A stretch of 64,000 bases of DNA. Origin: Centroberyx gerrardi (taxonomy: Eukaryota > Chordata > Actinopteri > Beryciformes > Berycidae). The DNA lies in NCBI RefSeq assembly GCF_048128805.1, contig NC_136000.1, positions 11,868,354-11,932,353 on the forward strand. Reading direction: 5' to 3'. Position 1 is the first letter of the stretch, and the number at the start of each line of letters is the position of its first letter. The position numbers and the translations under genes are program-made. The notes beneath the pieces are model-generated. The model searched no databases and had not been told where the DNA came from. It was given only the letters and a program-made list of their open reading frames with translations. Positions 42,301-54,800 of the stretch are shown here, piece by piece.

Positions 42301-43771
42301 TTAAAACATATGAGAAAGAGCTTATGAGGTTCACATCATAAGTGTCTCAGTGACTACCAGCCATGGCAGTAATGTAAATTGGCTGACCATAAAGAAAAGA
42401 GTGCTTTCAGGTTAACAGCACTCTACCAAGCCACACCATCACCTCAGCCTGGCCATCTGCTTACTGCAGGCATTTTACTGTAATGACTCTCCAGTCTCCC
42501 AAGCTGCGACCTCAGAGATGGTGAGGAGAGGAGAGAAATCAAAGCACAATCAGTTCTGCTACAGTCATTTGCTTGCTCTCAAAAAGCTATCACCGGGTGC
42601 AGCTGTAAACATTTTGCTCCTCAACACTCCTGAGACATGCAGTCAAAGAAGATAGCAGCTATCAGTCTCTTTCACAGAGGAAGCCCATGTGAATACACTT
42701 TGCAAGCTGAAATGCAGCGGAGAAGAGCCTATTCTGTATCAGGCCAAATCCACAGAATAGACCTGGGAGCTGAATTCTGTCATAAAACCTCCATATTCAA
42801 AAGGAAGACATTGTACTGTGGGCTATACACAAGAATCCCATGAGTCTCTGTTGTGGAGGTGCAGCAATGTGTGTGTTCATGAGCAGGCCCACTGCTGTTT
42901 GTGCTGGTTTGGAAAAGACACAAAAAACTACCATCCTTTCAATCTTTTGTAATTCTTTTTAAATGAGCTTATCCTCTGTCTCTGTGACAACTAGACATTC
43001 AGTCAACAGGCTTTGCCAGTGTGTAAAGCGTACCCATTACCTGCAGTATGTTCTTCTGCATTGCTTGACTGCGTGCCTGCTGGGTCACACTCATGAAATA
43101 TTTGGATTCCTGGATTTACTAAATGCAACTGCAGAATTCCTTATGAATGCAGAGCACACGAGACTTCCTACTTCCTGGACCTGACCCGCTGAATGATTTT
43201 TTTTTTTTTTTTAGCATTATATCATTAGGCAATAGCGCCCCCTTCTGGCACTTTGTTGAGCTTCTTTACAGGCTTGTTTGGTGTTGACATGTGAATGATG
43301 ATGAACGGCAGGGCACAGAACGCCCAGAGTTGAAATTAAGTCAGCATATTTATCCTGGAATTTCGTAGATAAACAACAAGTTTTAGTTTCAATTATAATT
43401 TCAATGAATGGAGACATGGCTGAGGTGTTAGTCCCTCCTCAGGTGGTTATTTTTGGAGCGTGGCATCAAAGACGAGCCTAATGCATGAAATGTGAGAGGG
43501 GAGGCCCCGGAGTCCTGTATTTCTCTCTCTCTCTATTTCTCTCTCTCTCACACAGACACACACACAAACCAGGGAAACAAGCTTTAATAGATTCCAAAAA
43601 AGAAAAGAAAAAATCTATATATAGCTGTTCAGTAGCCTGGAAACAACGCCTTTGGTCAGTTTGCACTGTGATCTTCAATACAACAGTCCAAAGGGGCTGA
43701 GAAAGAGGATCAATTGGCCATCACAGTTTTATTTAGGGCTGTGGAAGGTCCGCTCACCAGCAGCTGTCGCG

Positions 43772-43772
<1 letters not shown>

Positions 43773-43828
<56 letters not shown>

Positions 43829-43859
43829 GTGTGTGCGTGCGTGCGTGCGTGTGTGTGTG
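43773..43859. repeat. (GT)n microsatellite upstream of bcap29
   Basis: About 43 GT/GC-alternating units, including several GCGTGC steps, end just before the likely bcap29 leader exon. Confidence 0.95.
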
Positions 43860-43906
43860 TCCAGAGTCCAGACCTCCCCACTTTCCTGATCGTCCAACTT
43901 CGTCGG
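43860..43906 (+). promoter_or_regulatory. bcap29: probable first noncoding exon / promoter-proximal region of bcap29
   Basis: A strong donor (TCGG then GTAAGC) follows position 43906. It lies 577 bases before the acceptor that precedes the bcap29 start codon, so a short noncoding leader exon ending here is likely. The 5' limit and transcription start cannot be seen. Immediately upstream is a long (GT)n tract (43773-43859) with interspersed CG steps. No TATA box is evident. Confidence 0.4.
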
Positions 43907-44483
43907 GTAAGCAACCCTGTTTATTCCTTGTTATCGGTCGACTGCCTCCCACTCTTAAATCCAACGACAGCAACAAAGCGACAACATTATGTCGAATGTG
44001 TGAAGAGTTAGAACACATTTAGAGGTAAAAGCCTATAAATAGCTAAAGGCAAGCTGAATGAATGCTTACTGTAGCTCGCCTGTTTTTGTAAGTCGATCAG
44101 AAGTTGCTTCGTATGTTTATGTTTTCAAAATGTTATAGTGTAATCTGAAAATTACAAGTCAGAATTATGTTGTGTGAACAAAATTAGTATTAGTACTAGT
44201 ATTTCCCTGGACTGCCGTGGGTGTAGTGTGGTTATGCACCTATTATTGTATGGTAGAAATAATTAGTCATCATAATTAAAATGGTTAAAAAAAACATTAA
44301 ACATTTAATAATGGAAGCAAATATGCCTCAGAGTGTAAAGCTTTAAATATTAGCCTGTGCCTTCAATGAACGCCAGTAAATAATAATATCAAGATTTCCA
44401 GTGCCTCATAGTAACACGGTTAGTCATGCTACGTGGAGCTAATTAAACCTGTTACATTCTCCTAAGGGGCTGACTCAGTCAGG

Positions 44484-46680
44484 ATGACTTTCCAGTGGAC
44501 TGCCGTGGCTTTCTTCCTCTATGTGGAGATAGCAGTGATCCTCATCTTGTGTCTACCCTTCATATCAGCTCAGAGGTACTGCAATACACAAGAAGGAAAC
44601 CAAAATACCTGTATAGCAGCCCATTCTCAAATTCTCACAGTCAAGGAATCCTGGCCAAAGTTTGTTTGAAAAGAAGGGAATGGCTGGAGATGAAATGACA
44701 GTTCATAGACTTCACCAGCAGAGTGCATCCACACCCTTTCTAGTCAGATTTCTAGATGTAATAACACACTTTTTTTTACAATATTTTGTAGATGGCGATC
44801 GGTTTTCAACTGGAGAATATGGAACTGGTTATCTCCATATTGGAACAAAGGCTTCTTTACTATGATCATGATCCTTATCGTTCTTTTCATTGGTAAGGAA
44901 CAGAGGCATTACATAATACTTTAGCAGCAGGGATGTTGTCCTCTAGAGTTGGTTGTCTGCACTCATGTCATGTTTCTCTGAAGCCTGTCCTCCTGTCCGC
45001 TCTCAGACGCTGTCCGGGAGGTGCAGAAGTACTCGGGACCCCAGTCCATGCAAGACGCCAAGGTGAACCCCAACCTGTTCGACCACCTCCACATGAAGCT
45101 GTTCAGAGCCCAGAGGAACCTCTACATTTCTGGCTTCTCTCTCTTCCTCTGGCTGTCAGTAGCACCCTCCCCTCTAACTGTATAAATTTGCATTTGGGAA
45201 CTTTCTCATGGAGGAACATTACTATTGTCATTACACAAAACTCTCTTGATTATTCACCCTTTACCATTCAGCCTCTGAAATCTTGAGTGTCTCTCCTGTC
45301 CTGTCCTGTCCTGTCTTGTCCTGTCCTGTCCTGTCCTGTCCTGTCCTGTCCTGTCCTGTCCTGTCCTGTCCTGTCCTGTCCTGTCCTGTCCTGTCCTGTC
45401 CTGTGAATACACCACAGTATCATGCGTCGTGTGGTCACCCTGCTGAACCAGGTTGCCATCACCTCAGAGGCCAGTGCCGGTCTTCAGGCTCAGATGGACA
45501 GTGCCAACAAAGCAGCCAAGCAGTACCAGGAGGACAACCTGGTGCTCAGACAAGTGAGAAGCAGATCCACACCCAGAACTTGGCGAGAGAACTAAGGCCG
45601 AACCGCTGACTCTCTATTGGACTTGTATGCACTTAAAGATGCCTTTAGATCAGGCCCCTTTGATCTTGATTGTATTACTCTTAGAGCCAGTTCACTTCCT
45701 ACTCTTCCTCAATATCTATTAAATCTACTCCCTGACATAGTGTATTGTATACCAACACAATAGCATACTGTACATTGAACTTTTTAAAGCATTTGCAGTT
45801 CACGTTCATAATTTGTATCTAGGGGTATTGATACATATTTTGCAGAACATGCTTCTGAGTTTGTAATTTGCACTTGAGATTTATTTCTACTTATGGAGGT
45901 TGTGTAGTGAATAGCGCTTACATCAAGAACTAATAACCAAACTATTTAAACTTGGCTATTAAAGGTTATCCTTTGTGCTCAGGCTCTGCTGGATGAGGAC
46001 AAAGCCATGTCAGCAAAAAACCAGCATCTGAAGAAGGAGACTGAGAAGCTGGCAGGAGAACTGAAGGCTGCAGAGGACGGTGGGTAATCATAAAAGTACT
46101 GATCATACTAAGATGCTCTGTAGTCGTAACTTTCAAAGGCTACTGTTCTCTTACAAAATAAATAGAAAGCTATACTGGTTTATGAGAAAGCACTGTATTA
46201 AACATTTGCTGAACATGGCCTGCTGTGGGTCATCTGGCTACAACTTGCATGCATACAAATGGTCGCTGTGATATTATGGAAGGAGTTCATTTATGTTTTT
46301 GTGTTTGTATGTGATTATTCATACTGATCTCCTTCCATATGTTTTTTTTTTTGTCTAAATGGTTATTAGTTAACTATGAAGCCCATTAAGGAGCACTGAT
46401 GTTATAAAGAGCAATTTAAGATGTAATATTGTTTATTTTTTTGTGTAGCTGTGCGTAAGTCTCATGCTGAAGTGGAGGCCATGAGGAGGCAGGCCAAGGG
46501 TCTGGCACAGGAGTACGACAGACTGCTGAGGGAACACCATCAACTCCAGGTAGCACACACACACACACACAACATACTTTATGTACATTGACACTACTAA
46601 TACTGGAATGATTCTTTTTTAAACCTTTACTCGATCCACAGAATCTTCAGAGTGGTCCTGCAGACAAAAAGGATCAGTAA
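44484..46680 (+). CDS. bcap29: B-cell receptor-associated protein 29 (ER membrane BAP29), seven coding exons
   Basis: Coding exons are 44484-44575, 44792-44892, 45007-45154, 45418-45553, 45983-46079, 46449-46549 and 46642-46680. All are bounded by GT/AG, and phases agree at every junction. The product is 237 residues; human BCAP29 is about 241. It starts MTFQW, the family N terminus, and has three membrane segments near 2-25, 44-65 and 103-123. The conserved RNLYISGFSLFLW block lies at 101-113. A charged, heptad-like cytosolic coiled coil follows (about 130-225). The last four residues, KKDQ, form a KKXX retrieval signal for the ER. Known role: BAP29/BAP31 form complexes in the ER membrane that sort membrane proteins for export. 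A G+ATG context right after a CAG acceptor (44480-44482) fixes the start and implies an upstream noncoding exon. Intron 3 (263 bases) is nearly half filled by a pentanucleotide array. Confidence 0.96.
45293..45404. repeat. (CTGTC)n pentanucleotide array in bcap29 intron 3
   Basis: About 22 CTGTC units with a single variant (CTTGTC type near 45314) run to within 14 bases of the exon 4 acceptor at 45417. The frame read on either strand is an artefact. Confidence 0.95.
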
Positions 46681-46863
46681 CCACAGGATTACAGAGTGAC
46701 AGTCATTATCAAAGTGTTGTTCCACCTCCCACCATGGATACCTTTTCACAGATTCTTCTCATTTCACTAGGACTGTGTACTATATACAGTAGGCCACCAG
46801 AGGCCTTATTTGCATCATCTGTTACCGATTTCATTTTCCAAAACACATTTGTTAACTGATAGG

Positions 46864-46869
46864 ATTAAA
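46864..46869 (+). other. candidate polyadenylation signal of bcap29 (ATTAAA)
   Basis: An ATTAAA variant signal lies about 185 bases after the bcap29 stop. A canonical AATAAA also occurs much further on, at 48193-48198. Either could be used; the nearer one is the simpler choice. Confidence 0.25.
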
Positions 46870-49196
46870 CATACTGTATATTGGCTAATCAGTAGCAATG
46901 CAGTTAAACCTTGAATGCTGAAAAACCTTCTTACTACTGCAAAACTGTATATATCATGAACATGGAATGTGTTTTTGTTGTTGTTTGCATGTTACTCTAT
47001 TGACAGTATAAAATTCAATGGAAAAAAAAGTACATTACTTGTATCTTCTGCAAATCATAAAATAATTGTCTTAATTTTTCTCTCAGGGGCTCATGCATTA
47101 CCATTGCTAATGCTAACATTTAATACTTTACAAGTATATTAAGCTAATAAGTAGTTTAAGTTGCATTGTGTTGAATTGAGTATAATTCTGTAAGTCAGCT
47201 AACTTGTTTTGCAGAATCCTAGAATTCCACTGATTATAACTAAATAATTTTATTTTGTGTGTTCTTGGTGAGACTGCTTACAATTTATTGAGTTGAGTCT
47301 ATGGAGGAATTTGGGTTAGTGTCATGATTTCTGCAATTTCAGGTAGGAGGAGGGTGTATAACTGCCCAGGACAGGATTTGTGAATGATAAAATGTGGCTA
47401 TTTTCCAACAGGCCCATCACATAGTGTGTGGTCAGAGCTGCTGTAAGAAATACATATTTGGAGCCTCTTCAATTTTAGAAAAATGCTGCATCCTCAACAT
47501 ACCAAAAATGTACCCAAAAACCCCATGTAGAATGACACTTTCTTTTCTCATTTCCTATTGAGGAACAGAGGAACTGTTTTGGAACAGTCTATATTTATTG
47601 CAAGACTCTCACTTTGGGTGAGCAAGTGTCGTACTTATTGGTCAATGGTTACATTTTTACCTGATGTGTTTTTTTGTTTTACCAGCATATTCACTTAAAG
47701 CTATTGTGTGCACCATGTCCAAATCATTTGCGAGATCCATGTGATTCTGGGAATAATGGTAAGGTAAGGTAAAATTAATTTCACTGTGGAGAGATCACGC
47801 CCAGCTTTATTCAGAGATCTGCATAACCAGGCCAGGTCCTGATCCAGTGTTACCAAATCCCCCTGTAAGCACATTGTCAATGGCATAAATAATGACATAT
47901 TTTGCCCTATGTATACATACAGAGTTAAACTACTGTATCTCAGCTGTATGGGAGCCATGAGTGCCAATTCCTTGCTTTGGTCAGCATTAGTGAATGTCTG
48001 CCACACAAGCAACTCATTCATTTAGGTTTATTACAAACTTTTGATCTAGACAAAAGGAGGATCATTCATTTTTTAAATCCAGATGGAGGGACATATTTGT
48101 TGCTTGATATTTTGTTTAGCAGTATTTTATTTAACAGAGGTCCAAATTCTTATATAAACCCGTAACAACAAATAATCTACAATCACATGGAAAATAAATG
48201 TTTTTAACATTTTCGCAGATGTTTTTGTTTCCGACTGATATCAACCTGTTAATGTTACTGAGCCTCCTGGAGTGGCAGATCTGTGATCACCAGCTCAATC
48301 CCCTTCACCATCTTACTATGTATAATTTTAAAAACTGATTGCAGATTGCACAACTATTCTCATTGTTTGGTCTACGACAAAGGCAAGAGCATGAAAAAAA
48401 TACAAACAAGACATGAGGTAAAATGGATATTTTGCTCATTATGTCAATCATGTAGTCAATGAAAAAGTTGACACAATATAGGATAGACTAAAAGTTGAAA
48501 ACAAACTGTATTGAACTTTATAATGATGAGGCACACTGGTGACTACATACATTATACAGCACACTGTACAATCAGGTAGATGCGGTGGGGTTTTGTAACA
48601 AGCCTTGTTCTCTTGGGATAATTCTGCCAAACATGTTGCACAGCTTCACTGATACTGTAATTTGAATCTATTCATCTAATTTGAGATGGATATAATGTGT
48701 AGAAGTCTATCATGATTATGGAAACTATGCTGCAAAACCCCAAATTTTATACAATTCACAAACAGGAATGAGAGACTTTTGATTGCCAGTGCAACAAAGC
48801 GTAATGACATGAATCTTTCTGAAGGAAGGCTTTCTGTTACTTCTGTTACTGCTGGAAACAAAGTGATGGCTGCCCCTTGACATTCTTATGTCATTGGGAT
48901 AATCTTTTAGAGTTACAGTTCCTCTGTTGCTTTTACTGTAGCTTTGATCTGATTCATTCACAGGTTAAAATACATAGCTTAATTGCCTCATACACAGTAC
49001 AGTAACCACTTTCACACTTCCTACACTATCTAAGGATGGAATGGAAACACAAACGACAGTATATAGACCCGTTTTATCGCTTCCAAACTGAAAGCAAAGC
49101 CAGGAACAGAATGCTATCATGACAAAATGGCCTTCTGCAATCTTTTTCAAACTACTTTCTACCTGTTCCATCAAAAAAACTAATAATTTCATCAAG
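46870..49196. other. intergenic between convergent bcap29 and slco1c1
   Basis: A/T-rich sequence holding the presumptive 3' untranslated ends of both genes. No further exon, RNA gene or named repeat was recognised. Confidence 0.5.
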
Positions 49197-49202
49197 TTTA
49201 AT
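49197..49202 (-). other. candidate polyadenylation signal of slco1c1 (ATTAAA)
   Basis: An ATTAAA in minus-strand sense lies about 270 bases past the slco1c1 stop codon, in A/T-rich sequence. Another possible canonical signal lies at 48126-48131. Both fall in the shared 3' intergenic space with bcap29. Confidence 0.25.
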
Positions 49203-49472
49203 CATAAAAACAAAGGCCAACATAAAAAATACAGCACAATTACATTATTTTTTTTCTACAAAAGACTCTTCCATTCATGTAAAACACAAACATAGAATTT
49301 TATACATTCAAGAAATAGCATATTTTGTTTATAAAATGACTCCTATTTCACATACAAGTCCCGTACAAATATATACTCTGTGTGCTATGAAAGTGTCCAC
49401 AGTGGGTGCGTCCTCTCTAAATCTGCGGTGCTCCATGGGGCTGAACCAGAAGAGGAGCGGTTGTGCTGAGGC

Positions 49473-49698
49473 TCACAGGCGAGTCTCTCTGTCGGGGTTA
49501 CAGTCCAAGGCCAGTATGAACTGCTCACAGTGCATAGAGCTGTTCTCCTCTTTCCTCAGTGACTCCAACTCTGCATTCCCATTGGTCAGGGCATTTTTCT
49601 CCTCCCTCTTGATGTGTCTCTTGATTAGAGCAAAGCCCAAAATACACAGGAAGAAAGAGACTGTCCTCAGCCCCAGGGTCAGGCCCAGGTACACTATC
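49473..49698 (-). CDS. slco1c1: slco1c1 terminal coding exon with stop codon
   Basis: This exon encodes the last membrane helix and a charged cytosolic tail of about 50 residues ending in ETRL, then TGA at 49475-49473. The terminal T-R-L fits a class I PDZ ligand pattern (S/T-x-hydrophobic), as in several OATP1 proteins, which suggests membrane anchoring by PDZ scaffolds. Confidence 0.92.
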
Positions 49699-51837
49699 CT
49701 GCAAGAGAAGAAAGCCAAGCAAAGCGACACATTGCTTCATAGGAGAAATACAATGGCTGACACATTGGATCTGTGATTTTGTGAGAATACAGAAACCAAA
49801 TGGAGTTTCATTCCAACTTCAGATATTCACCAGTTGAAACAAATGATGTCAAAATGATTGCACATATGACATACTATTTAAGTTATGAGTCAACTTTGCT
49901 TACAAAATTATTATGTTAAGGTCAGAATATCCTCTGTTTTTGAAGTACTGACTAATGAGTTTCAGGCAGCAACATTTTTCCAAAGTGGATACTATGGTTT
50001 CGACCACTATGGGATTTTAAAGGCCAATACCGGTACAGATACCTACATGTTTATATTAAAGCTGCTGGTAGCCAATATTTTGTGACCATTTTCCTGCCAG
50101 AAATGATGAGCATTCAGTGTTTCACCTCGATTTTTATTCTTGTCAAGGTGGAAAAGCCACTGAAACAACATTTAAACCATCGTGCAACACTAACACTCTC
50201 CAGTGAAACCCAGCTCCTTAAGGCAGGGCGACCCGCCCCACTTATTCAGTGGTGGAGAAAACTCTGAGACACATTAACTGCCTTCAAATGAAGAATTAAT
50301 TTACAAAACAAACATTTAAAATCCACCACATCATGACTGGCTGATATCCAATATTTAATAAGAAGCCAAAATCGACCTGATATATTGGTCTAATTAGGTA
50401 CTGTATTTATTATTGATAACTCTACCTGTAAGCTGAGGTGTTATAGATTCTGCAGGCTCCTCTTCCTCCACACTTCTTGTATCCCCATTTGAGACAGGTG
50501 GTGTCGATTATAGCTCCAAAGTATATAGGGGCAGGTATTCCAGCTGTTATTCAATATAAAATAACTTGTTGATTACTTCCAGGAAAGAGCAAATTAAGAG
50601 TTTTGTTCCAAAATGAGATTTGACACCATTTGAAAAAGTGATATTTACTCTTACAGAATGACTGGTAGCTCAAAAATACAAATACAGTACGGTACTATTT
50701 AAAGGACAATAGGTAACTTAAGTCCTGGGTGACAGAGAGCTAATATTTCCACAGACCTTTACATTATAGAAATACTGATTCATGAGCTTCAGGTAATGAT
50801 TTGTTTCTATATATATACACAGCATCCCAATAATTCCGCTCACTCCAACATACTCTGAATGTCAGCTCTAGGGAGGCATCCATTGGCTGACATTCACACA
50901 CTAAGGTAATGGACTGAATACCAATGACGGTTCTCACCGAGGGTTCGAGTGGCCAACGTGTGGATCCCAAGAGCAAGGGATTTCAGCTCAGGCTTAATGC
51001 ATCTATAGGAGGGAGATTGAGGGGGTTAGTGGAGACTCAAGTTGGCCATAAATATGACAGAATTACAATTTTTATACGCTGAAAGATAAAGCCAAAAGCT
51101 ACAAATGAGCATCACATTGATACGTTCCCTTATGGTACAGGTATAAAAAAGTGGCATTGGATAACACTACACATTTTTTGATCAATGACGGTGGTATTGC
51201 TGAATGATCCTGGTGTTTCTAATATGTCCCAGTGAGAACCAGACCAGGGTGATTGACAGACCTGATGAGCAGCACGAAGCCAGGCGTCCCCCCCAGGGAG
51301 ATGATGAAGGAACTGAGGACAGACAGAGCCAGGAAGTAAGGGAAGACTCTGTCACAGCTGTCCCTGTGTGGACACTGGCCCAGAGAGGCTGTCAGGTTGC
51401 CCGGTTGGGCAGCAGCCAGCGCCACGCACCTGCACTGGTCAAACACCTGACAGAGAGGGGAATCAGAAGGATGAGGTATGAGGCGGGAGGAGGAACTAAA
51501 ACATGAGGGATGTTTCTGACTGATGAGCTGCATCACAGCAGGGAACAGCTGTACTGTAGGTAAAAGGCCAGTTGCAATCATAAGTAGTCATTCCTTTTTG
51601 AATGCTTTTAAAAAACTAACTAAACTAAATCTAAAACTGTTTTTCTTTAAAGAGTATGGTATAAAATGACAGAATGTTTCCCTATATCCCTTTCATTCCT
51701 CATACTGTTATATATAGACCTATTTATATTAGTTATGTACAGTACTAATCATTCTTTTTGTATTATTTGATGTAATGTCATATGATGTATTATTGTTTGT
51801 AAATTTCCTACTCTGTTTTGTTTGCGTAGGCTATGTA

Positions 51838-51876
<39 letters not shown>

Positions 51877-54800
51877 TTCATATGTGTGTGCAAGTGTATA
51901 TGTGGATGTATTTGTATATGTATGACATGAATGTATGTAATTATGTATGCATGGTGGTCTTTACTACAAGCCCTTACGGGTTTTTTATACCATCTGTGCA
52001 TTGTATACTATTGTATATATTTGTTCCATATTTTCTCTTTTCCAAATTGCACAAATAAATAAACAAATGGCATTAGCATTGGTTGGATTTTGCTATACTT
52101 GTGAAAACAATGTCTACAGTAAGCTAATACTTTCACATATTATGAAACACAGCAAATTGAGCATAGGAAATATTATAGCTTGTTAGCTAACAGTTATGCC
52201 AAGTAATAATGAAATGAGACCATCGGCCAATTTCACTGTAATCATATTGCGCTGTTGCATAACACTTAAACAATGTCATGAAGGCAGCGGTGTGTGTCTA
52301 ACCGTGTTCCTGCCTGAGCCGGTGGAGGAGGAGCAGCCGGCGAGGCACGGAGACATGTAGGTGATCCCATCCTCTCCACACACTGGGTCCCACTCCCTCC
52401 TGGAGCACAGGCAACCCGAATTACAGTCGGAGAAGAGAGAGAGCTCGTGGTAAGACGAGCCTTCCACTCTGCATGCGGAAACATGAAGAAAATACATATA
52501 TTATTGACTGCTTGTATGAAAAATTTATCAAACAAGACGGCACATTCATTAAAGTACATGGACTGAAAACATGAGAATACACCGAAACAGAGAGATAACT
52601 CTGGGAGGCCTCTTAGCTGTAGTGATTAAAGACTGAATTATCATAAATTCAAACTGTGCAGTATAGCTCCTTGGTCTAAACCAGTGGTTCTCAATGTGGG
52701 GTCCGGGGACCACCGGGGGTCCTTGAGGGGATTCCGGGGGGGCCCCAGCAAATTGATGAATTGTTAAACTTCACCATTATTTCATTTACAAGAAGTTAAC
52801 ACCATTAGAGAATGTAGAAGAATGACTATTTTGATCATACTTTCTCTGTTATCTCTCTACCTACAATACAGATAGTCATGGAATTCTGGACAAAATGATA
52901 TCTAACAATAAAAATATTCTCAGATTTGGGTCTGAGAGACAAAATTTCATCAAATGGGGCTCCGTGGCCCTAATGTGTACTAAATTAGGGGTCCTTGATA
53001 TGAAAAAGGTTGAGAATCACTGGTCTAAACAGAGCCTATTCCACTGTGACATGAGGGAAATATATACATTACATACCCAGTATATGAAACTGTGATGCCT
53101 GCCACCTTGGAGTTCTCACAGCCCATAGCTAAAAAGAACAGCGACAGGAAATATCCCAGCAGGGACGTCCCAAAGGCAAATTTAGCCGCTCCCATGATAC
53201 CCAGCTTGAATTTCTTCATGACGACCCCTCCAGAGAACATACCCAGGGCCACGGCCGGGATGTTGATCATGCCTATAGCCAAAGCGCAGAATACAACAGA
53301 GACAGGGGGATGGGGACCAACTTGAACAAGCACGTGTACAGCAGCATCAGGCAGCACAATCACTCCCCAAAAGGGATCAAAGTCTGAACACTCATTCATA
53401 TCAAAGTAGTCTCATCCATATTTCATGTAAAGTGAACTGAAATCATGTCATGAAAGATGAAAATGACTTTTGATGGTTGAGAGGATAGAGGATGCAGAAT
53501 GCATTTCTCAACATCCTACAACGTATTCACTCATACTGTTATTTGGATGAAAAGAGCCATTACACTGTCTCAAATGCCATCAGGTTGAACTGATAATAGG
53601 CCTCATTAATGTTCTTGTCACATCATTGCCTATCTGTCATTTCAAAATGTCCTATAATTGCAGTAAACCTGGTGTCATTTGAAGCTGCAGCCTTTACTTA
53701 GGAAGGATGTGGGAGTTGGAGCATAAAAAATCCATTAAAAGACAGTTCATGAAACACTTATCATGACCTTTAAGCTCACATCACTTTGGATCCTTAAATA
53801 CTTTTCTCTTAGTAAAGCAACAACGATTGTAACTCATCTACAAAGATAAAATGACCAGACAAAAAACATCAAAAAAACCAAGCATTATGAATTATCAAAA
53901 TAGTCTGCTTACCCATGAGGAAATTGGCTTTTGATGCTGACTGGCCATAGTGTTGCTCAATATATTTGGGTTTGTAGGTGACCATACCAATGAGAGAGTT
54001 GAACTGAATGATCGTCACGCATAAGTAGATGATGTAAACAGGATTTCCAAGAAGACTTTTCAATGCGGGCACAAATTCTGTAGAGGAAAGGTTAAAATAA
54101 TCAATACCATAAAAAACATTAATTTCAAACAGATGCGTAAAAATTGCTGTGCCTCTTTCAACATATCTGTCAGCATACTGTACAGCATAAGATAGTATCC
54201 AAAACTACACCCACAGATGTGATGAAAATGGCACAACCTTTTTAAAAGTAAATGGGATGTTATCCCAAATTGCCTGCAGACAAAAGTTGCTCTTTTAACA
54301 CTCTTACGCAAACACAAAATTGTAATGTTCATGAAATTGAAGGCTTTATTGTTCACTTTCTTGAGAAAAAATGAAATTCTTAAAAAAGACACTTTGCAGT
54401 TCTAATAGAAATGTGACTATGGGTTCATAAAGCAACCCTTTAAATTAGCCCCAAAAGAGATGGTGAAAAATCTAGAAGTAATATCAAATGGGAAACTCAT
54501 CACATCCATATAGATTCAACTGACTGAATACAGTATAGTATGTAATATTCAATATTTATTAACAGCACTGCAAATTCCCCAATATTACAACTGGCTGACA
54601 TGTCAATCATACCTTTGGCCATCTCATGTAAATTAGCCGGCTCCTCAGGTCTGAACTTGTGCCCCATGGCTGGGGAATCCTTGATGAACCTGGTTTGCTC
54701 TGGAGTGCAGCTAGTATCATGCTTATCCACAGGCATGGGCAGTGATTTGGGCAGGAACCAGAAGGGCACGGCAGACATGAGGGTGATGGCGCCAGCGATG

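Noticed and set aside
52895..53095. 66-codon frame on + across the hAT element
   Set aside because: It lies within the transposon and the antisense of a slco1c1 exon.
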